This document shows positions 45,422 through 53,151 of a DNA stretch of 64,000 nucleotides, in pieces. Within the stretch, counting starts at the first letter, position 1; each line of letters begins with the position of its first letter. The notes beneath the pieces were generated by a model. That model ran no database searches. It was not told the origin of the DNA and saw nothing but the letters and a program-made list of their open reading frames with translations. A program made the position numbers and the translations under genes. This DNA is from Chryseobacterium sp. JM1 (lineage in GTDB: Bacteria; Bacteroidota; Bacteroidia; Flavobacteriales; Weeksellaceae): positions 186,001 to 250,000 of the forward strand of contig NZ_JPRN01000001.1 of the NCBI RefSeq assembly GCF_000737715.1. The letters are read 5' to 3'.

Positions 45422-45577
45422 ATGAAATCAAATGCACGAAAATTAAATCGGGAGGAACTTAAGAACTTAAAAGGAGGAGGACCTATCCGTGACAGGGTAT
45501 GCTGTACTTCCAACGAAGATGGCTTCTGTTGCGAATGGGCCATCAATATGGAGAATTGCCGATACATATTCTGCTAA
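45422..45577 (+). CDS. Double-glycine leader peptide, cysteine-rich (bacteriocin-like)
   Basis: A 51-residue peptide. The N-terminal 19 residues, KLNREELKNLKGG after a basic start, form a class II bacteriocin-type leader: hydrophobic positions spaced as in LxxxELxxLxGG, ending in Gly-Gly. The remaining 32 residues contain six Cys (27, 28, 36, 37, 46, 51), two as CC pairs, with acidic and aromatic residues and a C-terminal Cys. It is expected to be cleaved after GG by a C39-peptidase exporter and to form disulphides or be modified. It has its own promoter box and a perfect terminator, so it is a stand-alone unit. No exporter, modification or immunity gene was seen in the window. The activity is unknown. 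Confidence 0.8.
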   Translation: MKSNARKLNREELKNLKGGGPIRDRVCCTSNEDGFCCEWAINMENCRYIFC

Positions 45578-45602
45578 GAACGATCGTATCAGTATAATTA
45601 AG

Positions 45603-45647
45603 ACATACATGACCCAAGAGATGATCATCCGGTCATGTATGTTTTTT
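45603..45647 (+). terminator. Terminator of the double-glycine peptide gene
   Basis: A perfect 12-bp stem ACATACATGACC/GGTCATGTATGT with a 16-nt loop and a T6 tail, 25 bp after the peptide stop. Confidence 0.92.
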
Positions 45648-45657
45648 ATTTATGAGG

Positions 45658-47130
45658 TTATTCAGAAATCCAGACACTCACATTCCCTGCAGGAACCGGG
45701 AAATTTCCCCATCCGTTCTCATCAATGATTACTTCATCTTCTATTCTTTTAAGTAGATCATAGAATTTTTTACCAGCGTAACGTTTTCCCATTTCCATAG
45801 GTTTGCTGTAAGCTTCTTTATTGCTTAGGACCACAGCACATCCGGAATGTTCGTCATCTCCTTCGCGCGTCCATCCAAGGCAGTTAGCATCTTCGAAATA
45901 ATCCCTCTGTTCACCGTAAGCATGATCTTTCCTTGCGATGAGAAGTTCTTCAATGCCGTCTACTTTTTCCAGGAAAATTTCCTGATCATTACCATCTCCG
46001 CCTTTATCGATATAATGAGCACCATAAAGATCAGGATAAAATACACACGGGTAACCATTCTCCCTAAGCAGAATTAAAGCATAAGCCAATGGTTTAAACC
46101 ATGATTCTACCGGAGCTTCAAGGTCCTGCAAAGGCTGCGTGTCATGATTATCCACAAGACTTACAGAATGCATAGGATCCGCCTGGGTAAGCGTTTCATC
46201 AAAAATTCTTCGGAGATCATAGGATCCGCCTTCGTTGGAAGCGGTGTGGAAATTATTCTGAAGTGAGCTGTCAAAAAGGCTCATGCATCCTTCCGTGACA
46301 TCAATATATTTCTGAAGCAGATTCAGCTGTCCGGGAGCCCAGTATTCTCCGACTGCGAAAATGTTTTTTCCGGAATTGGAGCGAAGCATCGTCAGCCATT
46401 CTTTATAAAAATCAAAAGAAATATGTTTTAAGGCATCCAGTCTTACCCCGTCGAAATCAGTCAGGTTAAAATACCATTCAGCCCAGGTATTGAGCTCTTC
46501 ACGAACAAACGGATTACGGTGCTCGATGTCGTTGTACATCAGATAGTCGTAGTTTCCTTTCTCATCATCAATCATTTCTTCCCAGTCGTTACCGTATTCA
46601 GACTGTATTTTATAGATGTGGGAATCCATACCTTCGGCAAAATCCACACCGCTGAAACATGTGAAATTCCATTCAAAATCTGAATATTTTTTTCCTCTTC
46701 CGGGAAAAGTGAATTGAGTGTAGGATTCTATTTCGATAACGTCTGAAATAATTTTTTCCCTGTTGTTTTCATCAACTTTTACCGCTTTAAACTTCTCCAG
46801 TTCATCACCGCCAGCCTTGTGGCCCAGAACGATATCAACAATGACTCCGATATTCTGTTTTTTTAAGGCTTTGATGGCTTTTAAATAATCATTTCTGGTT
46901 CCGTATTTGGTAGGAAGACTTCCTTTCTGATCAAACTCTCCAAGGTCATACAGATCATAAGCGTCATAACCTACCGAGTAACCTCCGTTCGTGCCTTTAT
47001 AAGCAGGAGGAAACCATACCGAGGTGATTCCCAATTCTGCCAGATGGGCTGCCTGTTTTTCTGCTTCTTTCCATAATTTTCCGTTTCCTTCAGAATACCA
47101 GTGGAAAAATTGAATCATTGTCGCGTTCAT
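45658..47130 (-). CDS. Cytoplasmic alpha-amylase (GH13)
   Basis: A 490-residue GH13 enzyme. Conserved regions are VDIVLGHKAGGD, DGVRLDALKHI (nucleophile Asp), FAVGEYW (acid/base Glu) and LVDNHDTQ (transition-state Asp). There is no signal peptide, so it acts on internal glycogen or malto-oligosaccharides, like the cytoplasmic AmyA/GH13_5 group. The last region closes with VPAGNVSVWIS. It lies 48 bp before dinB on the same strand. Confidence 0.95.
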   Translation of the reverse strand: MNATMIQFFHWYSEGNGKLWKEAEKQAAHLAELGITSVWFPPAYKGTNGGYSVGYDAYDLYDLGEFDQKGSLPTKYGTRNDYLKAIKALKKQNIGVIVDIVLGHKAGGDELEKFKAVKVDENNREKIISDVIEIESYTQFTFPGRGKKYSDFEWNFTCFSGVDFAEGMDSHIYKIQSEYGNDWEEMIDDEKGNYDYLMYNDIEHRNPFVREELNTWAEWYFNLTDFDGVRLDALKHISFDFYKEWLTMLRSNSGKNIFAVGEYWAPGQLNLLQKYIDVTEGCMSLFDSSLQNNFHTASNEGGSYDLRRIFDETLTQADPMHSVSLVDNHDTQPLQDLEAPVESWFKPLAYALILLRENGYPCVFYPDLYGAHYIDKGGDGNDQEIFLEKVDGIEELLIARKDHAYGEQRDYFEDANCLGWTREGDDEHSGCAVVLSNKEAYSKPMEMGKRYAGKKFYDLLKRIEDEVIIDENGWGNFPVPAGNVSVWISE

Positions 47131-47178
47131 AGGTTGTGATTTGGGTTGGTTTCCTACAAGATAGTGAAAAATTTTTAT

Positions 47179-48276
47179 CTATTGATTCTCAAATTCCTCG
47201 AACGGGATTTTTAGTTGAATAGAAACCTGCTTTTTCTCTTCCGTGTTGAGATGGGAGAGGGACAGACCCAATAATCTTACAGGCTTATCGAAAGGCCTGA
47301 GTTCCCAAAGTTTTTTTCCGGTATTGAAATACTGCTCAGGAGAAGTGAAATAGTCCTCCTTCGTAAAGCTTCTTGTAAAAAGTGAAAAGTCTTTGTATTT
47401 AATTTTTAAAGTCAAAGCTCTGCCGAGGATATTATTCTTTTGCAGACGCTGATGGAGTTCCTGGCTTAAATGTTCCAGCTTGTCATTAATTTCCTGGTCA
47501 TCAAAAAGATCTTCAAAAAAGGTCCTTTCTACGGCAACGCTTTTCTGGATGCGATGAGGTTTCACTTCGGAATTATGAATACCACGGACCACATTGTAAT
47601 AATAGCCACCCGATTTTCCGAAAAGCCTTACCAATTCTTCAAGCGATTTTTTCTTTAAATCTTTTCCTTTATAAATGCCTAAACTAAACATTTTGTTAGC
47701 TGTAACCTTTCCTACGCCATAAAATTTTTCGACAGAAAGTTCTTCAAGGAAACCTTCAATCCGATCAGGATGAATGGTTTTTTGTCCGTTCGGTTTATTA
47801 ATATCGGAAGCCACTTTCGCCAGAAATTTATTCACGGAAATTCCTGCAGAAGCAGTCAATCCGGTCTGTTCAAATATTTTCTGACGGATTTCCTTAGCGA
47901 TCTGATTGGCAGATTCTATATCTTTTTTATTTTCGGTGACATCCAGATAGGCCTCATCCAAAGAAAGAGGTTCTACAAGATCTGTATATTCATGAAAAAT
48001 TTCCCGGATCTGTATGGAGATTTCCTTATAACGTGCAAAACGAGGTGGGACAAAAATAATATGAGGACATTTCTCTTTAGCGGTTTTACTGGGCATAGCA
48101 GAACGTACACCATATTTTCGTGCTTCATAACTCGCCGCCGAAACTACACCACGGTGTTCTCCTCCTACCGCAATAGGTTTCCCCTTAAGCGAAGGATCAT
48201 CATGCTGTTCCACGGAAGCATAAAATGCGTCCATATCGACATGAATAATTTTACGGGTGGGAAAAGAAGAATCCAT
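47179..48276 (-). CDS. dinB: DNA polymerase IV (Y family)
   Basis: A 365-residue Y-family polymerase. The palm carries HVDMDAFYASVEQ and PLSLDEAYLDVTEN, with the Mg-binding Asp/Asp-Glu. Helix-hairpin-helix (VEKFYGVGKVTANKMFSLG) and little-finger regions follow. It performs translesion synthesis. A longer form starting at 48297 is possible. I chose the ATG at 48276 (MDSSFPTRKIIHVD) because a perfect -7 box lies at 48281-48288, inside the longer frame. The mRNA would then be leaderless. Confidence 0.95.
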   Translation of the reverse strand: MDSSFPTRKIIHVDMDAFYASVEQHDDPSLKGKPIAVGGEHRGVVSAASYEARKYGVRSAMPSKTAKEKCPHIIFVPPRFARYKEISIQIREIFHEYTDLVEPLSLDEAYLDVTENKKDIESANQIAKEIRQKIFEQTGLTASAGISVNKFLAKVASDINKPNGQKTIHPDRIEGFLEELSVEKFYGVGKVTANKMFSLGIYKGKDLKKKSLEELVRLFGKSGGYYYNVVRGIHNSEVKPHRIQKSVAVERTFFEDLFDDQEINDKLEHLSQELHQRLQKNNILGRALTLKIKYKDFSLFTRSFTKEDYFTSPEQYFNTGKKLWELRPFDKPVRLLGLSLSHLNTEEKKQVSIQLKIPFEEFENQ

Positions 48277-48280
48277 ACCG

Positions 48281-48288
48281 CAAAGATA
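48281..48288 (-). promoter_or_regulatory. -7 box of dinB, directly against the start codon
   Basis: Minus-strand TATCTTTG, a perfect match, ends 4 bp before the A of the ATG at 48276. This predicts a transcript that begins at or next to the start codon. Confidence 0.55.
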
Positions 48289-48353
48289 TGGATTCATTTA
48301 TTTTGAATTAAATTATAATTAATTGGAGTTTGAGATAAAAAACTTAACATGAT

Positions 48354-48515
48354 AGGCTGGAAGCAGGAAGAGGGAGGCGGGAAGTTACTTTTGGACAAAA
48401 TTTTTAAACACTCACCTTAAATTTGAATATTTGGTGAAAAAAGAAATAAAACTGTCCTACAGTTTTTCTGGCGAGCTGCGATAACTTCCATCTTCCAGCT
48501 TCAAACTTCCTGACT
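48354..48515. repeat. Heptamer-arm inverted repeat (GGAAGnn / CTTCCnn word)
   Basis: The left arm has TGGAAGC, AGGAAGA, GGGAGGC, GGGAAGT in register (48354-48388). The right arm has AACTTCC, ATCTTCC, AGCTTCA, AACTTCC (48481-48515). The arms are complementary over about 35 bp, separated by 92 bp. This is the clearest member of the group. It fills most of the 280-bp gap 48277-48556. Confidence 0.65.
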
Positions 48516-48556
48516 GTAAAAAACAGAAAGTTCTTATCCGGAAGAATAGCTGTTCA

Positions 48557-49012
48557 TTATGTTTTCATTCGCATGGTGACCAATAATGAATCAAATCCGG
48601 CCTTTTCGTAAGCTTTTACAGCAGATTCATTTTGGGAATAGACATCGAGTCTTATTTCAGAAAGACCTTTGGATTTTGACCAATTGATCAGTTCGTCAAG
48701 AATTAATTTGTTCACTCCTTTTCCTCTGTGCTCAGGCTTTACGTACATAAAACCAAGATAAGCATATCGGTCGAAGTTAGAATAATCATTTCCTGGTTCT
48801 TTAATTCTGGCATAACCGGATGCGATGATCTCGTTATTCTCTTCCGTGACCAATACTAAGGAATCCTCAGACTTGATCAGTTGAAGCAGATCGTAGTAAT
48901 GAATTTCTCCATCATGCAACGTGCTGTTAAATGGTCTTTCTGCAAGGACAATTCCCTGTTCAAATTCTAAAAGGACCTTCAGATCCTGTTCTGTAGCTTC
49001 TCTTGTAATCAT
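48557..49012 (-). CDS. GNAT family N-acetyltransferase
   Basis: A 151-residue GNAT protein. The acetyl-CoA segment is VKPEHRGKGVNKLILDELI, and the later SQNESAVKAYEKAGF helix is also typical. The substrate is unknown. Its start codon overlaps the thioredoxin-like gene stop by one base, so the two are translationally coupled. Confidence 0.93.
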   Translation of the reverse strand: MITREATEQDLKVLLEFEQGIVLAERPFNSTLHDGEIHYYDLLQLIKSEDSLVLVTEENNEIIASGYARIKEPGNDYSNFDRYAYLGFMYVKPEHRGKGVNKLILDELINWSKSKGLSEIRLDVYSQNESAVKAYEKAGFDSLLVTMRMKT

Positions 49013-49527
49013 TATTTTGAAAGACGGTTTATGGTTTCCTGGATCTCCGGATCTTCGGGAGAAATCGCGTAATATTTTGCAATAGAAGACTTCTGATCCA
49101 CGACCATATATCTTGGAATCCAGTTCAGGTCAACGTAATTGTTGAAATCATTTTTCCATCCTGAAGCAAACCAGTAATTGTCCTTATCTTTCATATTGAA
49201 TCGGTCCAGACTTTTATCAAAACCTTCTTTTGATCTTTCCAGGGACAGGAATACGAAATCTACATTGGGATTGTTTTTCTCAAGTTCTTCCGCTTTCGGA
49301 AGTGCTTTTAGACAGTCTCTGCACCATCCGGCCCAGAAATCAATGACTAAAACTTTTCCTTTATGCTGATCAAGAATCTGCTGAATAGTAATATTTTTCC
49401 CTTCCTCATCTTCCAGCTTCTGTACTAAAGCTTCCTTGGAGAAAGAGGTTTTAAGTACTTTCGGCTGCTGTTGTGCATAGCTCAATCCGAAAATACTGAT
49501 CATAAAAATGAATGCTAACTTTTTCAT
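49012..49527 (-). CDS. Thioredoxin-like (TlpA/ResA-type) envelope protein
   Basis: A 171-residue protein with a signal peptide (SIFGLSYAQQQ) and a thioredoxin fold carrying WAGWCRDCLKALP, so the active site is CRDC. The cis-proline loop (LNWIPRYMVVD) is present. It is expected to act as a periplasmic thiol-disulphide reductant, for example in cytochrome maturation. It is the first gene of the pair with the GNAT gene. Confidence 0.92.
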   Translation of the reverse strand: MKKLAFIFMISIFGLSYAQQQPKVLKTSFSKEALVQKLEDEEGKNITIQQILDQHKGKVLVIDFWAGWCRDCLKALPKAEELEKNNPNVDFVFLSLERSKEGFDKSLDRFNMKDKDNYWFASGWKNDFNNYVDLNWIPRYMVVDQKSSIAKYYAISPEDPEIQETINRLSK

Positions 49528-49629
49528 TCTTTCAATTTCATTTATACAAATCTAAACAATGAAATGCAATCTGGGATTGATTTCTGATGAATTAGGAAAA
49601 ATTTATGAATTGAAAATTTCTATAAAGAC

Positions 49630-50445
49630 TTATGGATAGTTTCTGATAAGGCCTTTCACCACAGCAATCACATTCGGCATGGCTTTATTGGCTGCATTCA
49701 GAACTTCTTCATGAGAAACGGCAAGCGCAATATCAGGTCCGCCCAGGTCTGTAATCACGGAGATACAGAAGACATCCATTGACATGTGTCTGGCGACAAT
49801 TACTTCAGGAACGGTGCTCATTCCCACCATATCGCCGCCGATGGCTTTGATCATTCCGTATTCTGCAGGGGTTTCAAAGGTAGGTCCCTGTAAGGCTACA
49901 TAAACGCCCTGATGAATTGTAATATGCTGTTCGGCAGCGGCTTTTTCAGCTACTTCGATCATTTTTCTGTTGTAAGGCTCGCTCATATCCACAAAACGGG
50001 GTCCGAACGATTCAATATTTTTGCCACGAAGCGGATGTTCAGGCATCATATTGATATGATCTTTTAAAATAACGATATCTGCCACGCTGTAAGCAGGATT
50101 GACACCGCCACAGGCATTGGAAAGGATCAGGTTTTTAATACCCAAAAGATGAAAAACTCGTATCGGAAAAGTCACGGTTTCCATGGAGTGGCCTTCGTAG
50201 TAATGAAAGCGTCCGCTCATCATTAAAACTTTTTTGCCTTCGAGGATTCCGTAAATTAATTTTCCGCCATGTCCGACAACGGTAGTTTGTGGGAAGTTGG
50301 GGATTTCAGGATATTCCAGAACGTGAATGGCTTCCACTTCGTCCTGCAGTTTTCCCAGTCCGGATCCTAAAACGATCGCAAAATCCGGAGTTTCTTTGAT
50401 AATATTGTGAATGAAATCTGCAGTCTGCTTAATTTTTTCTAACAT
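49630..50445 (-). CDS. Purine nucleoside phosphorylase (trimeric type)
   Basis: A 271-residue PNP. Signatures are VLGSGLG, the phosphate-binding GRFHYYEGH, the SNACGGVNP segment and the purine-binding GPTFETPAEYGM with a downstream Met (VGMSTVPEV). It cleaves purine nucleosides with phosphate to free bases for salvage. Its start overlaps lpxK by 17 bp, so lpxK and this gene form one operon. Confidence 0.96.
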   Translation of the reverse strand: MLEKIKQTADFIHNIIKETPDFAIVLGSGLGKLQDEVEAIHVLEYPEIPNFPQTTVVGHGGKLIYGILEGKKVLMMSGRFHYYEGHSMETVTFPIRVFHLLGIKNLILSNACGGVNPAYSVADIVILKDHINMMPEHPLRGKNIESFGPRFVDMSEPYNRKMIEVAEKAAAEQHITIHQGVYVALQGPTFETPAEYGMIKAIGGDMVGMSTVPEVIVARHMSMDVFCISVITDLGGPDIALAVSHEEVLNAANKAMPNVIAVVKGLIRNYP

Positions 50446-51454
50446 AATCTAAGATGATTTGGTTGAATTCTTCCTTTTTATCAATGATGACATTGATCGG
50501 CCAGTAGTAAATAATTTCTCTAAGATAATCAAAAGTTTTCAGACGTACATAATCTTTCTCCGTCGTCAGGATCAGTTTGTATTCTCCTAATTTTTTATAT
50601 TCTGCGATGATTTTTTTGATGTCATCATCCGTAAAATTATGGTGGTCCCTGAATTTTAAATGCTTAACCCGCTGTGAGAATTTGGCCAGATGCTCAAGAA
50701 GAGGTTTAGGATTGGCAATTCCAGTGATCAGAAGGATGTCGTAATAATTCAGGTTGTTATCCGGAAGCATTTTTTCTCTTCCGTATACATTTTCATCGTA
50801 GCCAATAGAGGAAAAGAAAACTTTCTGGTTGTGAGAAGGTCTTATCCTCGAGATATAATATCGTTTGGTTTCTTCGGTAAGTTCATCAGGACATTTGCTG
50901 ACCATGATGATGTCTGCTCTGCTGGCACCGTTTCGGGATTCTCTCAAATCTCCGCCCGGAAGAAGGTGGTCTTTGAAATAAGGATCATTAAAATCAGTCA
51001 TCAGAATATTGAATCCGGCTTTGATTGCTCTGTGCTGTAAAGCATCGTCAAGAACAAGGACATCCAGGTCCATATCTTCGATCACTTTTTTAGCTCCGGG
51101 AACTCTTTCTTCTGAAACAGCAATAACGAAACGGTTTTTGAAGCGCTCAAAAAGCTGCATGGCTTCATCGCCCACGACTTTATAATTGCTGTCATAATTC
51201 GTTACTTCGTAGCCTTTGCTCAGTCTTCCGTACCCACGTGAAAGTACGCCTGTTCTGTAGTGTTTGGACAGGTATTGGGCAAGATACATCACCATAGGCG
51301 ATTTTCCGCTTCCGCCCACAGAAAGGTTTCCGACATTGATTATCGGGGTCTTGAACTTAGTCGTCTTAAAAACTCCCAGATCATACATTGTGTTTCGGAT
51401 ACCCGTTACCAAATGATAACCAAGGGAAAAAGGATAAAGGTACCATCTTTTCAT
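50429..51454 (-). CDS. lpxK: Tetraacyldisaccharide 4'-kinase
   Basis: A 341-residue LpxK. An N-terminal membrane-associated segment is followed by the P-loop VGNLSVGGSGKSPMVMYL and the DDALQHRAIKAG motif. Other conserved segments are LPGGDLRE and a late FRDHHNFTDDDI with HxH-type residues. It phosphorylates the lipid A disaccharide at the 4' position on the inner membrane. A perfect -7 box ends only 8 bp before the ATG, so the leader is at most a few bases. Confidence 0.96.
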   Translation of the reverse strand: MKRWYLYPFSLGYHLVTGIRNTMYDLGVFKTTKFKTPIINVGNLSVGGSGKSPMVMYLAQYLSKHYRTGVLSRGYGRLSKGYEVTNYDSNYKVVGDEAMQLFERFKNRFVIAVSEERVPGAKKVIEDMDLDVLVLDDALQHRAIKAGFNILMTDFNDPYFKDHLLPGGDLRESRNGASRADIIMVSKCPDELTEETKRYYISRIRPSHNQKVFFSSIGYDENVYGREKMLPDNNLNYYDILLITGIANPKPLLEHLAKFSQRVKHLKFRDHHNFTDDDIKKIIAEYKKLGEYKLILTTEKDYVRLKTFDYLREIIYYWPINVIIDKKEEFNQIILDYVRKN

Positions 51455-51461
51455 ACGTTTG

Positions 51462-51469
51462 CAAAAATA
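51462..51469 (-). promoter_or_regulatory. lpxK -7 box, near-leaderless
   Basis: Minus-strand TATTTTTG. Its last base is 8 bp before the lpxK ATG (51454), leaving a leader of about 3 nt. Confidence 0.6.
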
Positions 51470-51537
51470 GGAATTTTCATAAGGATTTTGTGTAATATTC
51501 TCAAAGACTTTTCAACAAATATTTCATTAAATTAAAG

Positions 51538-51545
51538 TATTTTTG
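51538..51545 (+). promoter_or_regulatory. truA -7 box
   Basis: TATTTTTG, perfect match. It contains the TTG that begins the longest truA frame, so that TTG cannot be the start codon. Confidence 0.6.
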
Positions 51546-51563
51546 TGGAGTTATTTTAATGCA

Positions 51564-52298
51564 TTGAGATACTTTATTGAATTTTCTTACAATGGCAAAA
51601 ATTATTTCGGTTATCAGATACAGCCGGATGCCATTTCTGTACAGGAAGAACTGGAAAAAGCACTTTCCACGATATTAAGGGAAGAAATCAAAACCACAGG
51701 TGCCGGAAGAACGGATACCGGTGTTCACGCCAAAAAAATATTTGCCCATTTCGATACCGAAAAAGAAGTGGATGTGATCAACCTTCCTTATAAACTGAAC
51801 AGTTTTCTGCCTCCCGATATCAGCATAAAAAGGATGTTTCAGGTGAAAGATGATTTCCATGCGCGTTTTGATGCGACGTACAGAACGTATGAATATTATA
51901 TTTCTCTTGCCAAAAATCCGTTCACTCAGGAATCAGCGTGGCAGCACTGGAAAAGACCGCTGGATATTCAAAAAATGAACGAAGCCTGCAAAATTCTGTT
52001 TGAATATGAGGATTTTACAAGTTTCGCTAAATTAAAAACGGACAACAAAACCAATATCTGCAAAATGTACAAAGCCGAATGGGAGCAGGATGGAACAGAA
52101 CTTAAGTTTACGGTTTCAGCCAACCGCTTCCTTAGAAATATGGTGCGTGCTATTGTAGGAACCATGGTGGAAATAGGAAGTGGTAAGATTAAGCCTGAAG
52201 ATTTGCGTAAAATCATTGAAGATAAACACCGTAATGCTGCCGGAACTTCTGCTCCCGGACACGGACTGTTTCTTGTAGATGTGGGCTATGAATTTTAG
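51564..52298 (+). CDS. truA: tRNA pseudouridine synthase A, TTG start
   Basis: A 244-residue TruA. I place the start at TTG 51564, giving the usual beginning MRYFIEFSYNGKNYFGYQ. The longer frame from 51543 starts inside the promoter box. The catalytic aspartate is in GAGRTDTGVHA. Other family segments are HARFDATYRTYEYYI, NRFLRNMVRAIVGTMVEIG and the GLFLVDV end. It converts U38-40 in tRNA anticodon stems. No in-frame ATG occurs near the family start. Confidence 0.95.
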   Translation: MRYFIEFSYNGKNYFGYQIQPDAISVQEELEKALSTILREEIKTTGAGRTDTGVHAKKIFAHFDTEKEVDVINLPYKLNSFLPPDISIKRMFQVKDDFHARFDATYRTYEYYISLAKNPFTQESAWQHWKRPLDIQKMNEACKILFEYEDFTSFAKLKTDNKTNICKMYKAEWEQDGTELKFTVSANRFLRNMVRAIVGTMVEIGSGKIKPEDLRKIIEDKHRNAAGTSAPGHGLFLVDVGYEF

Positions 52299-52329
52299 TC
52301 ATTAGAGAATCCATCTAATCATTTCAACG

Positions 52330-52366
52330 TTTCTGTATAGTATTCTGTTTGTTCACAATACAGAAA
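52330..52366 (+). terminator. Hairpin after truA
   Basis: TTTCTGTAT/ATACAGAAA, a 9-bp stem with a 19-nt loop, followed by an AT-rich stretch. A weak terminator is possible. Confidence 0.45.
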
Positions 52367-52381
52367 AATTTGTTATTTTAG
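52348..52381 (+). promoter_or_regulatory. Promoter of the small membrane protein gene
   Basis: TTTG (52348-52351), 22 bp, TATTTTAG (52374-52381, one mismatch). Transcription would start about 52386, just before the first leader stem. Confidence 0.5.
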
Positions 52382-52389
52382 CAGGATAA

Positions 52390-52497
52390 CTATTTCCATG
52401 AAAAGATTCTTTACATCCCCTTTCTTTAGCATAAAGTGTTCTCTGGTGGAAATAGAAAAGTACTGAACGTATGATGAATTCAGGAAAGGCCTGAATT
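52390..52497 (+). ncRNA. Structured leader RNA candidate
   Basis: A perfect 9-bp stem CTATTTCCA/TGGAAATAG (52390-52398 with 52447-52455) encloses 48 nt. A second perfect 8-bp stem AATTCAGG/CCTGAATT (52477-52497, loop AAAGG) ends 6 bp before the ATG. The first stem begins within a few bases of the predicted transcription start. No known riboswitch class was recognised. Confidence 0.4.
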
Positions 52498-52503
52498 TCT
52501 GCT

Positions 52504-52863
52504 ATGATAAAAACACGAATTATGTTATCAATTTTTATTCTTATCGGAGCCTACCGATATTACGCACAGCTTGCCGAAAGGTTCGGAAAAACAAAATGGC
52601 ACTATGGGCTTTTGGCCATTGCAGTGTATCTGGGAACGCAATTGTTTTTTGGTTTTTCCTATGGAATTTATCAGGGAATTACCGATCCGGATGCTCTGGA
52701 GGGAGTCAATTATACAGGCTTTTCTATCGTTAATATTGTCAGCTGGATTATTTCCATTGCAGCCGTGTATGGTGTTTATCACCTTCTTGAAAGAAAATTT
52801 GTGAAGGAGCATATGAATAAACCTTCTATGGAAATCGAAAAAATAGGGAAGGAGAATTTATAA
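52504..52863 (+). CDS. Small membrane protein, three predicted helices
   Basis: A 119-residue protein that I cannot name. Hydrophobic segments lie at about residues 7-21, 34-58 and 72-94. Between the second and third is a short polar loop (QGITDPDALEGVNYTG). The C-terminus is charged (KFVKEHMNKPSMEIEKIGKENL) and probably cytoplasmic. It is a single-gene unit with the leader described above. No enzymatic motif was seen. Confidence 0.8.
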   Translation: MIKTRIMLSIFILIGAYRYYAQLAERFGKTKWHYGLLAIAVYLGTQLFFGFSYGIYQGITDPDALEGVNYTGFSIVNIVSWIISIAAVYGVYHLLERKFVKEHMNKPSMEIEKIGKENL

Positions 52864-52889
52864 AATTTTGATGATCTAAAGTCAGGTCA

Positions 52890-52935
52890 CTGAGGCACTC
52901 GAAATCACCGGATATGTTGGCTTCGAGTGTCTCAG
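52890..52935. repeat. Palindromic intergenic element (CTGAGGCACTCGAA)
   Basis: A 14-bp stem CTGAGGCACTCGAA/TTCGAGTGTCTCAG (one G-T pair) with an 18-nt loop. No T-run follows, so it is more like a REP-type palindrome than a terminator. Confidence 0.6.
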
Positions 52936-53109
52936 CCAACTTCTGAAGTCATTAGAATAAGCCGGAGAAATTATAAACCGGAACGACTAAATCTATGGTG
53001 AAAAAGGCTGAAAAACTGTGCTTGATATATTCATACTGTAAATAACTCTTATCTGAAATTTTCTATAACGAATTGATGAAGTTGTAAAGGCTGTCAAATT
53101 ATAAAGTCT

Positions 53110-53117
53110 TATTTTTG
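53110..53117 (+). promoter_or_regulatory. -7 box of the ABC exporter gene
   Basis: TATTTTTG, a perfect match, about 35 bp before the ATG. The nearest TTG upstream is 25 bp away, longer than usual. Confidence 0.45.
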
Positions 53118-53151
53118 CATAGAATTTTAAATTCTTTCTTCAACCCGTACA

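Noticed and set aside
45489..45728. 79-residue plus-strand frame
   Set aside because: It overlaps the double-glycine peptide, its terminator and the end of the amylase gene, and has no protein-like pattern.
52399..52464. 21-residue upstream frame in the structured leader
   Set aside because: No leader-peptide character, and it lies within the first stem; too short to support.
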